Notes: generated by a model from the letters alone, not told the origin. Positions 41,957-50,139 are shown, counted from the stretch's first letter. The stretch: DNA of 64,000 nucleotides from Streptococcus canis (GCF_900636575.1 NZ_LR134293.1:2020745-2084744), one strand, 5' to 3'. Numbers and translations: made by a program.

Positions 41957-44245
41957 CTAGTCTAGGAAATCATAGTCATCATCAACCAATTTCAAACCTA
42001 GAATGAGGTTGCCTTTACTGGTACGTTTACGTCTAAATCCTGTCTGATCCAGGGCAGAATAAAAATCTGTCGTGCTGCGCGTGTACTCCATATTTTTGGC
42101 ACAGTAGGCACGGTACTGACTGTAGAGTTCTCCAGATTTTTCTGTCAACTGGTTACCAACTTCGCAACAGTCACTAAGGAAGTGCCCTAACCAATCATTG
42201 GCTTCTCGGTAGGCCTTAACGGAATTCGAGACGGCAGCTGGAATCCTTGTCTTGAAGTTTGCCTGGATGGCTTTTTCTGCCCCTTCAATAATCCAAGACA
42301 TAATAGCTGGTGCTGCATGGTCGTACAAATAATCCGCAAAGTTCTTGATATCAGAGCGACCAGTGATTTTGGCGTTAAAAGGAATAACCACCAAACGTCG
42401 CCAAGTACCATCATCGTTCGCTCCCACTTTAGGCAAATGATTGGTGTAAAGAACTAGCGTATGTGATGGCACAAAGTGGAAAGGATCCTTGTACTTCTTC
42501 TCAGCTTGGATTTCATCCGTTGAGGTAATCTGCTTCACAACAGCCGTATTAAGTCGCATCCCTTCTGCCATCTCAGAAGCAATTACGAGACGCTTCCCTT
42601 TAAGCTCCGCAAGCTCAGGACTCACGTTTCGCTTGTTAGACATGGTTAAGGCATCAGCCGATAATTTCCCAGAGTAGCTTCCTAGCACACGAGCGATGGT
42701 ATTCCAAAAGGTAGACTTGCCGTTTGCGCCACCACCATAGGCAATAATCATATGTTCCTGATAAACCTTACCGATTGCGGCCATTCCAATGATTTCTTGA
42801 ACATAGTCAATCAATTCTTGGTCGTTACAGAAAAAGGTAGCCAAGGTTTCCTGCCACAAATCGTGACCTTTGTCACTAGGAGAGACTGCTGTCATTTTAG
42901 TAATGTAGTCATCTGGATTGTGAGCTTGTTGCCCTTTTGTTCCTTTTCGCAAATCATAGGTAGCTTTAGGAGTGTTAAGCAACATGTCATCACTATCCAA
43001 CTCTGATAATTCAACCGTAAGCATAGGCTTGGCTGTATTGTAAACAGCCATTAAATTCTTATAGTCACGGTGTTTCATGACAAATTTGTGGAACTCTTTA
43101 GCCACAAGATAGGCTTTGAGATATTTCAACTGTAGAGGTGTCTCAACAGCATTTTCTAGACGTTTCCCTCCTGCCTTGATGGTCATGTCATCAATACCTG
43201 AAGATTGAAGTTGTTTCTCTGTTGCTTCTAAAAAGGTATTTGCTTCCGCAAGTTGAGCATCGGTAAAGTGTACAACCGCCCCTAATGCTAGCTGCTTATT
43301 CTCACGCCAGTGTGTTCCATCGTAGAAAAGATAGTCTGTCGCATTGGTGTAGGCTAGTTTATTGGCATACTCTCTAGCAAGAACCCCAGCTTCACCAACA
43401 TCTGAATAGTCATCAGGTTTTAGTGATTCCCTTTGAAACTCTTCTGGTGACTTATAATCTTTGGAGTTTTTGATGGTTTTGTTATAAAACCGAACAGCAC
43501 TTCCCCAAATGGTGGCAAGCTCCGCCTTCTCAAGAGGGGGAACACATTTGAGAGCTTGTTCATCAAAGCCGTCTCGTGCTTCCTTTGTAACACCTAATCG
43601 CTTAAGAATCTTCGCCGCAAAAACTGACATGGTTGAGTTACGGCTACCTTCAGTGATTGGCCCTGTTGGTGGCTGATAGAAATCTGCATCAAAGTCCTCT
43701 TCATCATCTGAAGTCGTCGTAGCATCGAATAAATCCTCATCAATGGTCAACCAAGAGTCGTGCCATAGGACTTGTGCGTTGGGATTTCCAAAAAAGAAAC
43801 GGGCCGCATCCTTGGCATTGGTATCAAAGAAACCATAGTGATTAACAAGTTCTTCTTTTAGTAAGGCATAGGTGTCTTTATCCGTGACTTCATTGATTTG
43901 GAAGTAGATATGGAATTTTGGTCTCGCAGCCTTATCTCCTTTTTGAACCATATGGTTTCGACTGGTCACTAAAGCAAAGTTGTAATCCGCAAAGAGTTCT
44001 TTAAGCAATTCCTCAGTTACCCACTCATCAGAGTTGTCCGTATGGTCATTATCAATGTCCATGACCAGTACATCTGAGGTGATGAAGTTGGCATTGGAGC
44101 GAGTGTTGTTTGTAAACAAGCCAGCCACATGGTCAAAGAGTGCTACCTTTTGGAGAGTTGTTTTGTCTGAAATCATTACTTGATGAGGATAGACCGTTGT
44201 CGTTTGAATACCCGTCTGTCCTGAATGAGATAAGGTAAATTGCAT
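41957..44245 (-). CDS. Phage primase/helicase, VapE/P4-D5 type
   Basis: 762 residues. An N-terminal prim-pol-like part (SDVLVMDIDNDHTDNSDEWVTEELLKELFADYNFALVTSRNH ... RPKFHIYFQ) with acidic DID residues, a D5_N-like region (about 420-520), then the SF3 helicase: Walker A YGGGANGKSTFWNTIARVLG, Walker B ELKGKRLVIASEMAEG, and sensor LYTNHLPKVGANDDGTWRRLVVIPF. It primes and unwinds phage DNA for replication. GGAGG lies before the ATG. It is transcribed divergently from the polymerase block. Confidence 0.93.
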   Translation of the reverse strand: MQFTLSHSGQTGIQTTTVYPHQVMISDKTTLQKVALFDHVAGLFTNNTRSNANFITSDVLVMDIDNDHTDNSDEWVTEELLKELFADYNFALVTSRNHMVQKGDKAARPKFHIYFQINEVTDKDTYALLKEELVNHYGFFDTNAKDAARFFFGNPNAQVLWHDSWLTIDEDLFDATTTSDDEEDFDADFYQPPTGPITEGSRNSTMSVFAAKILKRLGVTKEARDGFDEQALKCVPPLEKAELATIWGSAVRFYNKTIKNSKDYKSPEEFQRESLKPDDYSDVGEAGVLAREYANKLAYTNATDYLFYDGTHWRENKQLALGAVVHFTDAQLAEANTFLEATEKQLQSSGIDDMTIKAGGKRLENAVETPLQLKYLKAYLVAKEFHKFVMKHRDYKNLMAVYNTAKPMLTVELSELDSDDMLLNTPKATYDLRKGTKGQQAHNPDDYITKMTAVSPSDKGHDLWQETLATFFCNDQELIDYVQEIIGMAAIGKVYQEHMIIAYGGGANGKSTFWNTIARVLGSYSGKLSADALTMSNKRNVSPELAELKGKRLVIASEMAEGMRLNTAVVKQITSTDEIQAEKKYKDPFHFVPSHTLVLYTNHLPKVGANDDGTWRRLVVIPFNAKITGRSDIKNFADYLYDHAAPAIMSWIIEGAEKAIQANFKTRIPAAVSNSVKAYREANDWLGHFLSDCCEVGNQLTEKSGELYSQYRAYCAKNMEYTRSTTDFYSALDQTGFRRKRTSKGNLILGLKLVDDDYDFLD

Positions 44246-44295
44246 AAATCATAGCCTCCATTTGGGAAAAATAATCTGTGAAGGTTTCCCTTCCT

Positions 44296-44328
44296 ACCTA
44301 TTAGGGGAAGAATGAAGGCATTTAGTCC
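44296..44328 (-). promoter_or_regulatory. Bipartite phage element, copy A (primase side)
   Basis: Minus strand GGACTAAA (44328-44321), 15 bp, CCTAATAGGT (44305-44296), then AGGAAGGGAAA. It faces the primase gene, whose ATG is 50 bp downstream. Copy B lies in opposite orientation at 44416-44448, so the two form an inverted pair in the divergent control region. Confidence 0.6.
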
Positions 44329-44366
44329 AAAAAGTTTCAAAAAATTTTTTCTTCTATAAATAACTA

Positions 44367-44395
44367 TTGAGCGACTTCCCATCGCTCAATTTTTT
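44367..44395 (+). terminator. Terminator in divergent control region
   Basis: TTGAGCGA, loop CTTCCCA, TCGCTCAA followed by T6: a perfect 8-bp stem. It points in the plus direction, yet no plus-strand gene lies upstream of it before the primase start, so it either insulates the early promoter or ends a short RNA. The 247-bp gap 44246-44492 contains this and elements A and B. Confidence 0.7.
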
Positions 44396-44415
44396 ATATT
44401 TTTTTGAATCTGTTT

Positions 44416-44448
44416 AGACTAAAACGCAAAAAAGTCCCCCTAGTAGGT
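44416..44448 (+). promoter_or_regulatory. Bipartite phage element, copy B (polymerase block)
   Basis: AGACTAAA (44416-44423), 15 bp, CCTAGTAGGT (44439-44448), then GTAAGGGAAA. It lies 44 bp before the first plus-strand ATG at 44493. Same boxes and spacing as copies A and C. Confidence 0.6.
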
Positions 44449-44492
44449 GTAAGGGAAAGAATAACCCAAACAAACCTAAAGGAGGACTTTCT

Positions 44493-44606
44493 ATGGAAAA
44501 CACCATAAACCATCAAGAACAAGAAGACTTGACAGACACACTCATCGCCATCAGCGTTATCGCTAGGCTCTTAGCTCGTAAGTTACAAAAGGAGGAAACT
44601 AAATGA
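44493..44606 (+). CDS. Small phage protein (37 aa)
   Basis: ATG at 44493 behind AAAGGAGG, encoding MENTINHQEQEDLTDTL, then IAISVIARLLARKLQKEETK. Acidic N-terminus, hydrophobic centre and basic end suggest an amphipathic or membrane-associated helix. The stop overlaps the ATG of the next gene (ATGA), which supports real translation. Family not recognised. Confidence 0.65.
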   Translation: MENTINHQEQEDLTDTLIAISVIARLLARKLQKEETK

Positions 44607-44926
44607 GTCAACATAAACAACTACTTGAACTAATTACAGAGATGGAAGGCACAGCTAAATACTACCTACGCTTGGTAGATGAGTTCAAGAAACTCCTCTC
44701 TAGCGAGGAAGAAACTGAAACAACTTCTGAAGAACCAAAACCAGAGCCACAAAAGGTACTTAAATTGGAAGATGTTCGAGCCGTTCTTGCGACTAAGGCC
44801 AAAGATGGCTACAAGAATGAGGTTCGTGCTCTTCTCAATAAATATGGAGCTGAATCATTATCTGCTTTAGCCACTGAGCACTACGCAGCTGTTCTTGAAG
44901 AAGCTGGAGGAATTGGTCATGACTAA
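44603..44926 (+). CDS. Small phage replication-block protein (107 aa)
   Basis: MSQHKQLLELITEMEGTAKYYLRLVDEFKKLLSSEEE, an acidic linker rich in E, T and P, then VLKLEDVRAVLATKAKDGYKNEVRALLNKYGAESLSALATEHYAAVLEEAGGIGHD. The C-terminal half resembles the helical rRNA/DNA-associated domain of small phage proteins that precede DUF2800 genes; some are annotated as rRNA biogenesis Rrp5-like. Function unknown. It overlaps the next gene by 8 bp. Confidence 0.72.
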   Translation: MSQHKQLLELITEMEGTAKYYLRLVDEFKKLLSSEEETETTSEEPKPEPQKVLKLEDVRAVLATKAKDGYKNEVRALLNKYGAESLSALATEHYAAVLEEAGGIGHD

Positions 44927-46040
44927 CCATGCCATCCTGTCTGCTTCTGCCTCACACCGTTGGCTCAACTGTCCACCGTCCGTTCGATTGACGGAAGACA
45001 TGCCAGATGTGACCTTAGAGTTTGCTCTTGAAGGATCAGACGCTCACGAGCTATGTGCTTATCTTATTGAGAAGGCATTGGGTAGGAAGGTGCGTGATCC
45101 AACTAAGGACTTATCCTTCTACAATGAAGAAATGCAAAACTGTGCCGAGGAATATCGCAACTACGTCATGGAGCAAGTTGAGAAAGCTAAAGGCTACTCT
45201 CGTGACCCAACAGTTCTGGTTGAGCAACGACTGGACTTCTCTAAATGGGTACCTGAAGGCTTTGGAACAGGCGACTGTCTGATTGTAGCAGACGGACTGC
45301 TTCAAGTTATCGACTACAAACACGGACTTGGCGTTTTAGTTGATGCAGACCACAACCCACAGATGATGTGCTACGCTCTTGGAGCTCTGGAGATGTTTGT
45401 TGGGCTCTATGATTTTGACAAAGTCACTATGACCATCTTTCAACCACGGAAGAACCACATCTCCACCTTTGAGATAGATAAGGTTGAACTGCTTGATTGG
45501 GCGGAAAACGAACTCTCACCCAAAGCTGAACTTGCCTTCAAAGGGGAAGGGGAGATGACCTCCGGTAAACACTGTCAGTTCTGTAAGCTCAAGAATGTCT
45601 GTCGCAAACGTGCAGAGGATAACTTGGCACTCGCCAAGATGGAATTTGCGAACCCTGCTACTCTAGACTATGAGGATATTGCAGAGATTTTACCTAAACT
45701 GGACTTGCTGGTTTCGTGGGCAAATGATGTCAAAGCCTATGCTTTGAAAGAAGCAACTGAAGGATACAATATTCCAGGCTACAAACTGGTAGAAGGACGT
45801 TCCGTTCGTAAGTTTTCAGACGAAGTTGCCGTCAGTCAAGCTGTGATTGAAGCTGGCTTTGACCCTTACGAAAAGAAACTCCTAACTATCACTGCCATGA
45901 CTAAACTCCTTGGCAAGAAAACCTTTAATGACCTACTTGGTGGTCTGATTGTAAAACCAAGCGGTAAACCGACACTCGTTCCTCTTGATGATAGTCGTCA
46001 AGAGATGAACCTAGCAACAAATGAATTTAAAGAGGACTAA
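44919..46040 (+). CDS. DUF2800 protein, RecB/Cas4-like nuclease
   Basis: 373 residues from the ATG at 44919 (MTNHAILSASASHRWLNCPPSVRL), with GGAGG eight bases upstream. Nuclease motifs: EGSDAHELCAYL, GTGDCLIVADGLLQVIDYKHGLG (D...E/DxK type) and NPQMMCYALGAL. A C-terminal cysteine group (GKHCQFCKLKNVCRKRAE) is the Cas4/AddB-like metal-cluster signature. It is probably a single-strand or end-processing exonuclease used in phage recombination. It belongs to the conserved DUF2800-DUF2815-polymerase set. Confidence 0.9.
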   Translation: MTNHAILSASASHRWLNCPPSVRLTEDMPDVTLEFALEGSDAHELCAYLIEKALGRKVRDPTKDLSFYNEEMQNCAEEYRNYVMEQVEKAKGYSRDPTVLVEQRLDFSKWVPEGFGTGDCLIVADGLLQVIDYKHGLGVLVDADHNPQMMCYALGALEMFVGLYDFDKVTMTIFQPRKNHISTFEIDKVELLDWAENELSPKAELAFKGEGEMTSGKHCQFCKLKNVCRKRAEDNLALAKMEFANPATLDYEDIAEILPKLDLLVSWANDVKAYALKEATEGYNIPGYKLVEGRSVRKFSDEVAVSQAVIEAGFDPYEKKLLTITAMTKLLGKKTFNDLLGGLIVKPSGKPTLVPLDDSRQEMNLATNEFKED

Positions 46041-46044
46041 TCTT

Positions 46045-46608
46045 ATGACAATGAAAGCAAAAACAACAAAAGTGATCACTGGTAAAAACACACGCTTCAG
46101 CTACTTGAATGCCAATGAACCAAAATCCATCAATGGAAGTACACCAAAGTACAGTGTCTCCCTCATCATTCCAAAGGATGATATTGAGACCATCGATAAA
46201 ATCAAAGCAGCAATTGAACTTGCCTACAAGGAAGGCGAATCTAAGCTCAAAGGTAATGGAAAATCTGTCCCAGCACTTTCTATCCTTAAAACACCGCTTC
46301 GTGACGGAGACTTAGAACGCCCTGATGACGAGGCTTATCGCAATGCTTACTTCGTCAATGCCAACTCGCCACATAAGCCTGGGATCGTTGACGGTAATCG
46401 CCAAGAGATTATCGATACTTCTGAGCTTTACTCAGGCATCTATGGTCGTGCGTCTATCTCCTTCTATGCCTTTAACTCTAACGGTAACAAGGGAATTGCT
46501 TGTGGACTTAACAACCTGCAAAAACTCCGTGACGGAGAACCACTTGGTGGACGTACTCGTGCAGAAGACGACTTTGCGACCGATGATGACGATGATTTCT
46601 TGAACTAG
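46045..46608 (+). CDS. DUF2815 protein, ssDNA-binding candidate
   Basis: 187 residues from the ATG at 46045. TKVITGKNTRFSYLNANEPKSINGSTPKYSVSLIIPKDD and SGIYGRASISFYAFNSNGNKGIACGLNNLQKLRDGEPLGGR are the DUF2815 pattern. The OB-like beta organisation and acidic tail (DDDDDFLN) resemble phage single-strand DNA-binding proteins. It sits between the DUF2800 nuclease and DNA polymerase genes. Confidence 0.88.
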   Translation: MTMKAKTTKVITGKNTRFSYLNANEPKSINGSTPKYSVSLIIPKDDIETIDKIKAAIELAYKEGESKLKGNGKSVPALSILKTPLRDGDLERPDDEAYRNAYFVNANSPHKPGIVDGNRQEIIDTSELYSGIYGRASISFYAFNSNGNKGIACGLNNLQKLRDGEPLGGRTRAEDDFATDDDDDFLN

Positions 46609-46679
46609 GATGATCGTATCAGATAATACTTCTGGTGGCAGCACTCCTGCCACCTTTTATGAAAGGACAAGAATGGAAA

Positions 46680-48629
46680 ATGAAAGAATTGAGTATTGAT
46701 ATCGAAACATATTCAGAAGTTGATTTACGAAAATCTGGTGTCTACCGCTATGCAGAAGATCCTTCCTTTGAAATCCTTCTTCTTGCCGTATCAATCGACA
46801 ATGGACCAGTGAGGGTTTATGACTTAACCATGGAAGAACTTCCCAAAGAGATTATTCAGGCTCTCGTTGATGACACTATTATTAAGTGGGCTTTTAATGC
46901 TTCCTTTGAGCGTATTTGTCTGTCTAACTGGATGAAAAAACATCACCCTGATTTCTTGACTGAGGAGTTCCTATCTCCAAACTCATGGCGATGCAGTATG
47001 GTTTGGTCAGCATATCTTGGCCTACCACTCTCACTTGAAGGAGTCGGAACTGTCCTCAAGCTAAAAGAACAGAAACTTAAAGAAGGTGGAGACTTAATCC
47101 GCTACTTCTGTCTCCCCTGTAAACCGACCAAGGTCAATGGTGGACGAACACGAAACTTTCCCAGTCACTCACCTGATAAATGGTCTGCTTTTATCGATTA
47201 CAACCAGCGTGATGTTGAGGTGGAATTGGCCATCAAAGACAAACTCCGTAACCACCCTGTTCCTGACTTTGTTTGGGACGAATACCATCAAGACCAGAGC
47301 ATCAATGACCGTGGAATTGGTATTGATGTGGACTTTGTCAAAGCAGCTATTGCCATTGACGGGGAAAGTAAGACTAAAATCCAAGAAGAACTAAAAGAGC
47401 TTACTGGACTTGAAAATCCCAACTCCGTTCTTCAGATGATTGCTTGGTTACGAGAACACGGAGTGACCACCGATTCACTGGATAAAAAAGCTGTTAAAGA
47501 ACTTCTCAAAACCGTCGATGAAAAGACAGCCAAAGTCCTTAAGTTAAGACAACAGGCAGCTAAATCCAGCGTCTCTAAATACCAAGCTATGATGAACTGC
47601 GTCTGTAAGGATGGCAGGGCTAGAGGCATGTTCCAGTTCTATGGAGCCAATCGAACAGGTCGTTGGGCTGGACGCTTAGTGCAACTCCAGAACCTACCTC
47701 AGAACCATCTTCCTGACCTTGAGGAAGCTAGAAAACTTTTCAAAACTGGGGACTTAGGAGCTACTGATCTACTTTACGACACGCAGGATACCCTATCACA
47801 ACTTATTCGAACTGCTTTTGTTCCAAGTAAGGGTAAGAAGTTCATTGTGTGTGACTTCTCTGCTATTGAGGCGCGTGTTTTGTCTCATCTTGCAGGAGAG
47901 GCATGGCGGAGCAAGGTCTTTGAGCAAGGGAAAGACATCTACTGCATATCTGCTTCACAGATGTTTGGAGTTCCAGTCGAGAAACATGGGCAAAACGCAG
48001 ACCTTCGTCAAAAAGGGAAAATTGCGGAGTTGGCTTGTGGATATGGCGGAGCAGTTGGTGCTCTTAAAGCAATGGGAGCTATTGATATGGGACTTGAGGA
48101 ACAGGAGCTGCAACCACTTGTAGATTCATGGCGACAGGCTAACCCCAACATAGTTCTCTTTTGGTGGGACGTGGATAGGGCTGTGAAAACTGCAGTCAAA
48201 GAGCAAGTCCAAACCGAGACGCATGGTATTCAATTCGAAGTTACCAAAGGGATGTTATTCATAACTCTCCCATCTGGACGCAAACTATCCTACGTTAAAC
48301 CTAAAATAAGCGAGAACCAATTTAGTGGAGAATCTGTCACCTACGAAGGTACAGGAACTGCTAAACGCTGGGAACGACTTGAAAGTTATGGTCCAAAGTT
48401 TGTCGAAAATATCGTCCAGGCCATCAGCCGTGATATTCTTGCCTACTCGATGAGACAACTTAGTGAGTTCAAGATTGTTGGTCATGTTCATGATGAAGTC
48501 ATCATTGAGTGTGAGAAAGACCAAAGCCTTGAAGATATAGCAAGTCTAATGGGTATAGCACCTAACTGGATGTCTGATATTAACCTCAGAGCTGATGGGT
48601 ATGAATGCTCATTCTATCAGAAAGACTAG
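46680..48629 (+). CDS. Family A DNA polymerase
   Basis: 649 residues from the ATG at 46680 (MKELSIDIETYSEVDLRKSGV). The 3'-5' exonuclease domain has the DIE motif, WAFNASFERICL and IDYNQRDVEVE. Polymerase motif A is FIVCDFSAIEARVLSHLAGE, motif B RQKGKIAELACGYGGAVGALK, motif C VGHVHDEVIIECE. There is no 5'-3' exonuclease domain. It replicates phage DNA with the VapE-like primase/helicase. It is the last gene of the plus-strand block, followed by a strong terminator. Confidence 0.95.
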   Translation: MKELSIDIETYSEVDLRKSGVYRYAEDPSFEILLLAVSIDNGPVRVYDLTMEELPKEIIQALVDDTIIKWAFNASFERICLSNWMKKHHPDFLTEEFLSPNSWRCSMVWSAYLGLPLSLEGVGTVLKLKEQKLKEGGDLIRYFCLPCKPTKVNGGRTRNFPSHSPDKWSAFIDYNQRDVEVELAIKDKLRNHPVPDFVWDEYHQDQSINDRGIGIDVDFVKAAIAIDGESKTKIQEELKELTGLENPNSVLQMIAWLREHGVTTDSLDKKAVKELLKTVDEKTAKVLKLRQQAAKSSVSKYQAMMNCVCKDGRARGMFQFYGANRTGRWAGRLVQLQNLPQNHLPDLEEARKLFKTGDLGATDLLYDTQDTLSQLIRTAFVPSKGKKFIVCDFSAIEARVLSHLAGEAWRSKVFEQGKDIYCISASQMFGVPVEKHGQNADLRQKGKIAELACGYGGAVGALKAMGAIDMGLEEQELQPLVDSWRQANPNIVLFWWDVDRAVKTAVKEQVQTETHGIQFEVTKGMLFITLPSGRKLSYVKPKISENQFSGESVTYEGTGTAKRWERLESYGPKFVENIVQAISRDILAYSMRQLSEFKIVGHVHDEVIIECEKDQSLEDIASLMGIAPNWMSDINLRADGYECSFYQKD

Positions 48630-48635
48630 ACACAA

Positions 48636-48673
48636 AAAACGGTTCACTACTAATTCAGGTAGTGAACCGTTTT
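48636..48673. terminator. Bidirectional terminator after DNA polymerase gene
   Basis: AAAACGGTTCACTAC, loop TAATTCAG, GTAGTGAACCGTTTT: a perfect 15-bp stem with A/T tracts on both sides. It ends the polymerase operon on the plus strand and the type III toxin gene on the minus strand. Confidence 0.92.
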
Positions 48674-48687
48674 ATATGTGATAAAAA

Positions 48688-49230
48688 CTATTTCCTTAAT
48701 TGATTGATGAAATCTTCCTTGGAAATTGCTATTCCCAATTCATCATGAAAGTTGCGTAGAGTGCTAAATCGGTATGGGGTCAATGTTCTAAAAGTGACAG
48801 TTTCTCCCTTTTCAATCTTTGAACAAATCTCAATATACTTATTTACGTAATTCTTAACTCGTGAGAAAATACGATTTGAATTTCTTAGATAAAAAATCTT
48901 CTCATTTGGATTTTTAAAGTGATATATTCTTGAATTGTCAATATATTTTTCCTCAATAATCGTCAACTTACTGAAATCTAAAGTCTTCAGACACATTCTT
49001 CCATCGTGACGTCTATAGGTTGTGTAAGGAAATAAATGACTTGCATTCCTAAGATGCTCAGGAATACCGGAGCGAAGCGGAATTGCAATCAGTTGATTAT
49101 TGATATCAAGAACCATAACACCATGGCCACGCGCATTATCTTCTTGAAACTCATCTAAATATTGGTAAGTATCGAAATAGTCTTGAGTTAATAGATGAAA
49201 ATACAGACTATTCTTATTGATTTTTGACAT
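48688..49230 (-). CDS. Type III toxin-antitoxin endoribonuclease (ToxN/AbiQ/TenpN-like)
   Basis: 180 residues, the size of AbiQ (about 180) and ToxN (171). Features shared with the superfamily are the N-terminal LYFHLLTQDYFDTYQ, the conserved strand LIAIPLRSGIP, KTLDFSKLTIIEEKYI and the C-terminal helix TLRNFHDELGI. TenpN-like proteins show the same IPxRS...LDFSK order. The toxin would be a sequence-specific endoribonuclease held inactive by its own repeat RNA. Immediately upstream lie a consensus promoter and two 50-nt repeats; AGAGGT precedes the ATG. Family placement is from motif memory and context; catalytic activity is inferred. Confidence 0.72.
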   Translation of the reverse strand: MSKINKNSLYFHLLTQDYFDTYQYLDEFQEDNARGHGVMVLDINNQLIAIPLRSGIPEHLRNASHLFPYTTYRRHDGRMCLKTLDFSKLTIIEEKYIDNSRIYHFKNPNEKIFYLRNSNRIFSRVKNYVNKYIEICSKIEKGETVTFRTLTPYRFSTLRNFHDELGIAISKEDFINQLRK

Positions 49231-49252
49231 AAACTAAACCTCTATCATACGA

Positions 49253-49352
49253 AAAAAGGGCCTTTCTTTTTAGAGTCGCGACCCTTACGACTACATCAAC
49301 TTTAGAGTATTTTCTTTTTAGAGTCGGTATTACTCTCCGACTACTTCTACTT
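49253..49352 (-). ncRNA. Candidate type III antitoxin RNA (two 50-nt repeats)
   Basis: Two tandem repeats on the minus strand start at 49352 and 49302. Each reads AAGTNGANGTAGTCG, a short hairpin loop, CGACTCTAAAAAGAAA. AGTCG pairs with CGACT in both (AGTCGG with CCGACT in the first), leaving an A-rich tail. The second ends in GGCCC then T6, a possible weak terminator that would let some transcripts reach the toxin. Number, length and A-rich single-stranded parts fit type III antitoxins (typically 2-6 repeats of 35-50 nt). Confidence 0.7.
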
Positions 49353-49354
49353 AA

Positions 49355-49382
49355 ATTATACCAAAAACATCGCTAGTGTCAA
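49355..49382 (-). promoter_or_regulatory. Consensus promoter of type III TA locus
   Basis: Minus strand TTGACA (49382-49377), 16 bp, TATAAT (49360-49355). Both boxes are perfect, so antitoxin RNA would be strongly and constitutively made. Transcription would start within the first antitoxin repeat. Confidence 0.82.
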
Positions 49383-49391
49383 ATATAAACA

Positions 49392-49988
49392 CTATTTCGG
49401 ATTTAATTCCTTCAATAAGGCCGCCACCAGAGCACGAGCTTTTGGCAAGCGATAAAATCCTGTAGAACGTTTGACCCCAATCTTAATAAACACATCCTCA
49501 ATGCTCTCATCAAACTCTTTGGCGAGTAAGCCCAAAGTGATATCATACAAATCCTTATCGGCCTGTTTTACTTTCTCAAGTAAATCTTGCAGCATTTCTG
49601 CGAACATGAATTCTTCTAGTTCTTCAGTAGAGCTGTGAAGAGTAGATTCATTCGTATCAATCCATTCTTCGTATGAAATAATCTCTTCAATATTTTTGGA
49701 CTTACGTGTACGAAACTCATTCAAAAAGTTCTCAACAGCATCTTTGTAGATACGCTCTGTTTGATTATATTCTTCAGAATATACTGGGATAAAAGCAACC
49801 AATACATAAACATTTAACCGTTTAGCTGGTCTCCAAGACCGAAGGGTATCTCTTTTGAGACGCATATCCTCAATAACTTGTTGGTTCTCAACCAACATAG
49901 GAGCTAGCACCTGCCCCTCTAAAAGTCCCACTTCTAGCGAGCATTCCTGCTTTTGACATTCGTTATAAATATTGTCCTTGTTTGTCAT
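49392..49988 (-). CDS. Unrecognised acidic protein with C-terminal HTH-like helix
   Basis: 198 residues from the ATG at 49988 (MTNKDNIYNECQKQECSLEVG). Not assignable. A central strand NVYVLVAFIPVYSEEYNQTERIYKDAVENFLNEF, a very acidic linker (STEELEEFMFAEMLQDLLEKVKQADKD), and a C-terminal sequence DITLGLLAKEFDESIEDVFIKIGVKRSTGFYRLPKARALVAALLKEL that resembles sigma-region-4/ArpU helix-turn-helix ends. It stops 10 bp before the -35 of the type III promoter. It could be a phage regulator or part of the conflict cluster. Confidence 0.65.
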   Translation of the reverse strand: MTNKDNIYNECQKQECSLEVGLLEGQVLAPMLVENQQVIEDMRLKRDTLRSWRPAKRLNVYVLVAFIPVYSEEYNQTERIYKDAVENFLNEFRTRKSKNIEEIISYEEWIDTNESTLHSSTEELEEFMFAEMLQDLLEKVKQADKDLYDITLGLLAKEFDESIEDVFIKIGVKRSTGFYRLPKARALVAALLKELNPK

Positions 49989-50139
49989 GTTTTCCACTTT
50001 CTGTCGTAAGCAGAGAAACGTGACAATACAAAGAACTCTTAACAAAATTTTCTGACCACATCAGCAATTCCTCTGCTAATTCATGGTCAACTGACTTTAC
50101 AAGCTGAACTGCACACCTAATTTGTACTCTTAAAGTCAC
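49963..50139 (-). CDS. Possible small ORF (58 aa)
   Basis: GTG at 50139 opens MTLRVQIRCAVQLVKSVDHE, then LAEELLMWSENFVKSSLYCHVSLLTTESG to a stop at 49963, overlapping the start of the next gene by 26 bp. No clear ribosome site and no recognised family. The amphipathic, cysteine-containing sequence is not repetitive, but this may be a chance frame. Confidence 0.25.
   Translation of the reverse strand: MTLRVQIRCAVQLVKSVDHELAEELLMWSENFVKSSLYCHVSLLTTESGKHDKQGQYL

Larger units (their letters stand above)
9796..48673. mobile_element. Serine-recombinase prophage (right limit uncertain)
   Basis: A continuous set of phage genes: recombinases at the left edge, lysis, tail, head and packaging on the minus strand, then modification and replication genes, and a divergent plus-strand block ending in a family A DNA polymerase. 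Complete TerS, TerL, portal, protease, capsid, connectors, tape measure, Dit, Tal, holin and endolysin genes are present, so the virion set is almost intact; one tail gene is frameshifted. The left boundary lies between 9698 and 9832. The right boundary could be just after 48673 or beyond the cargo at 48.7-64 kb; no attL/attR pair could be read because serine recombinase cores are very short. Confidence 0.85.

Noticed and set aside
13446-48629. CI-like lysogeny repressor
   Set aside because: No gene in the prophage shows a CI/peptidase S24 layout; control may lie with the HTH/zinc proteins or outside the region recognised.
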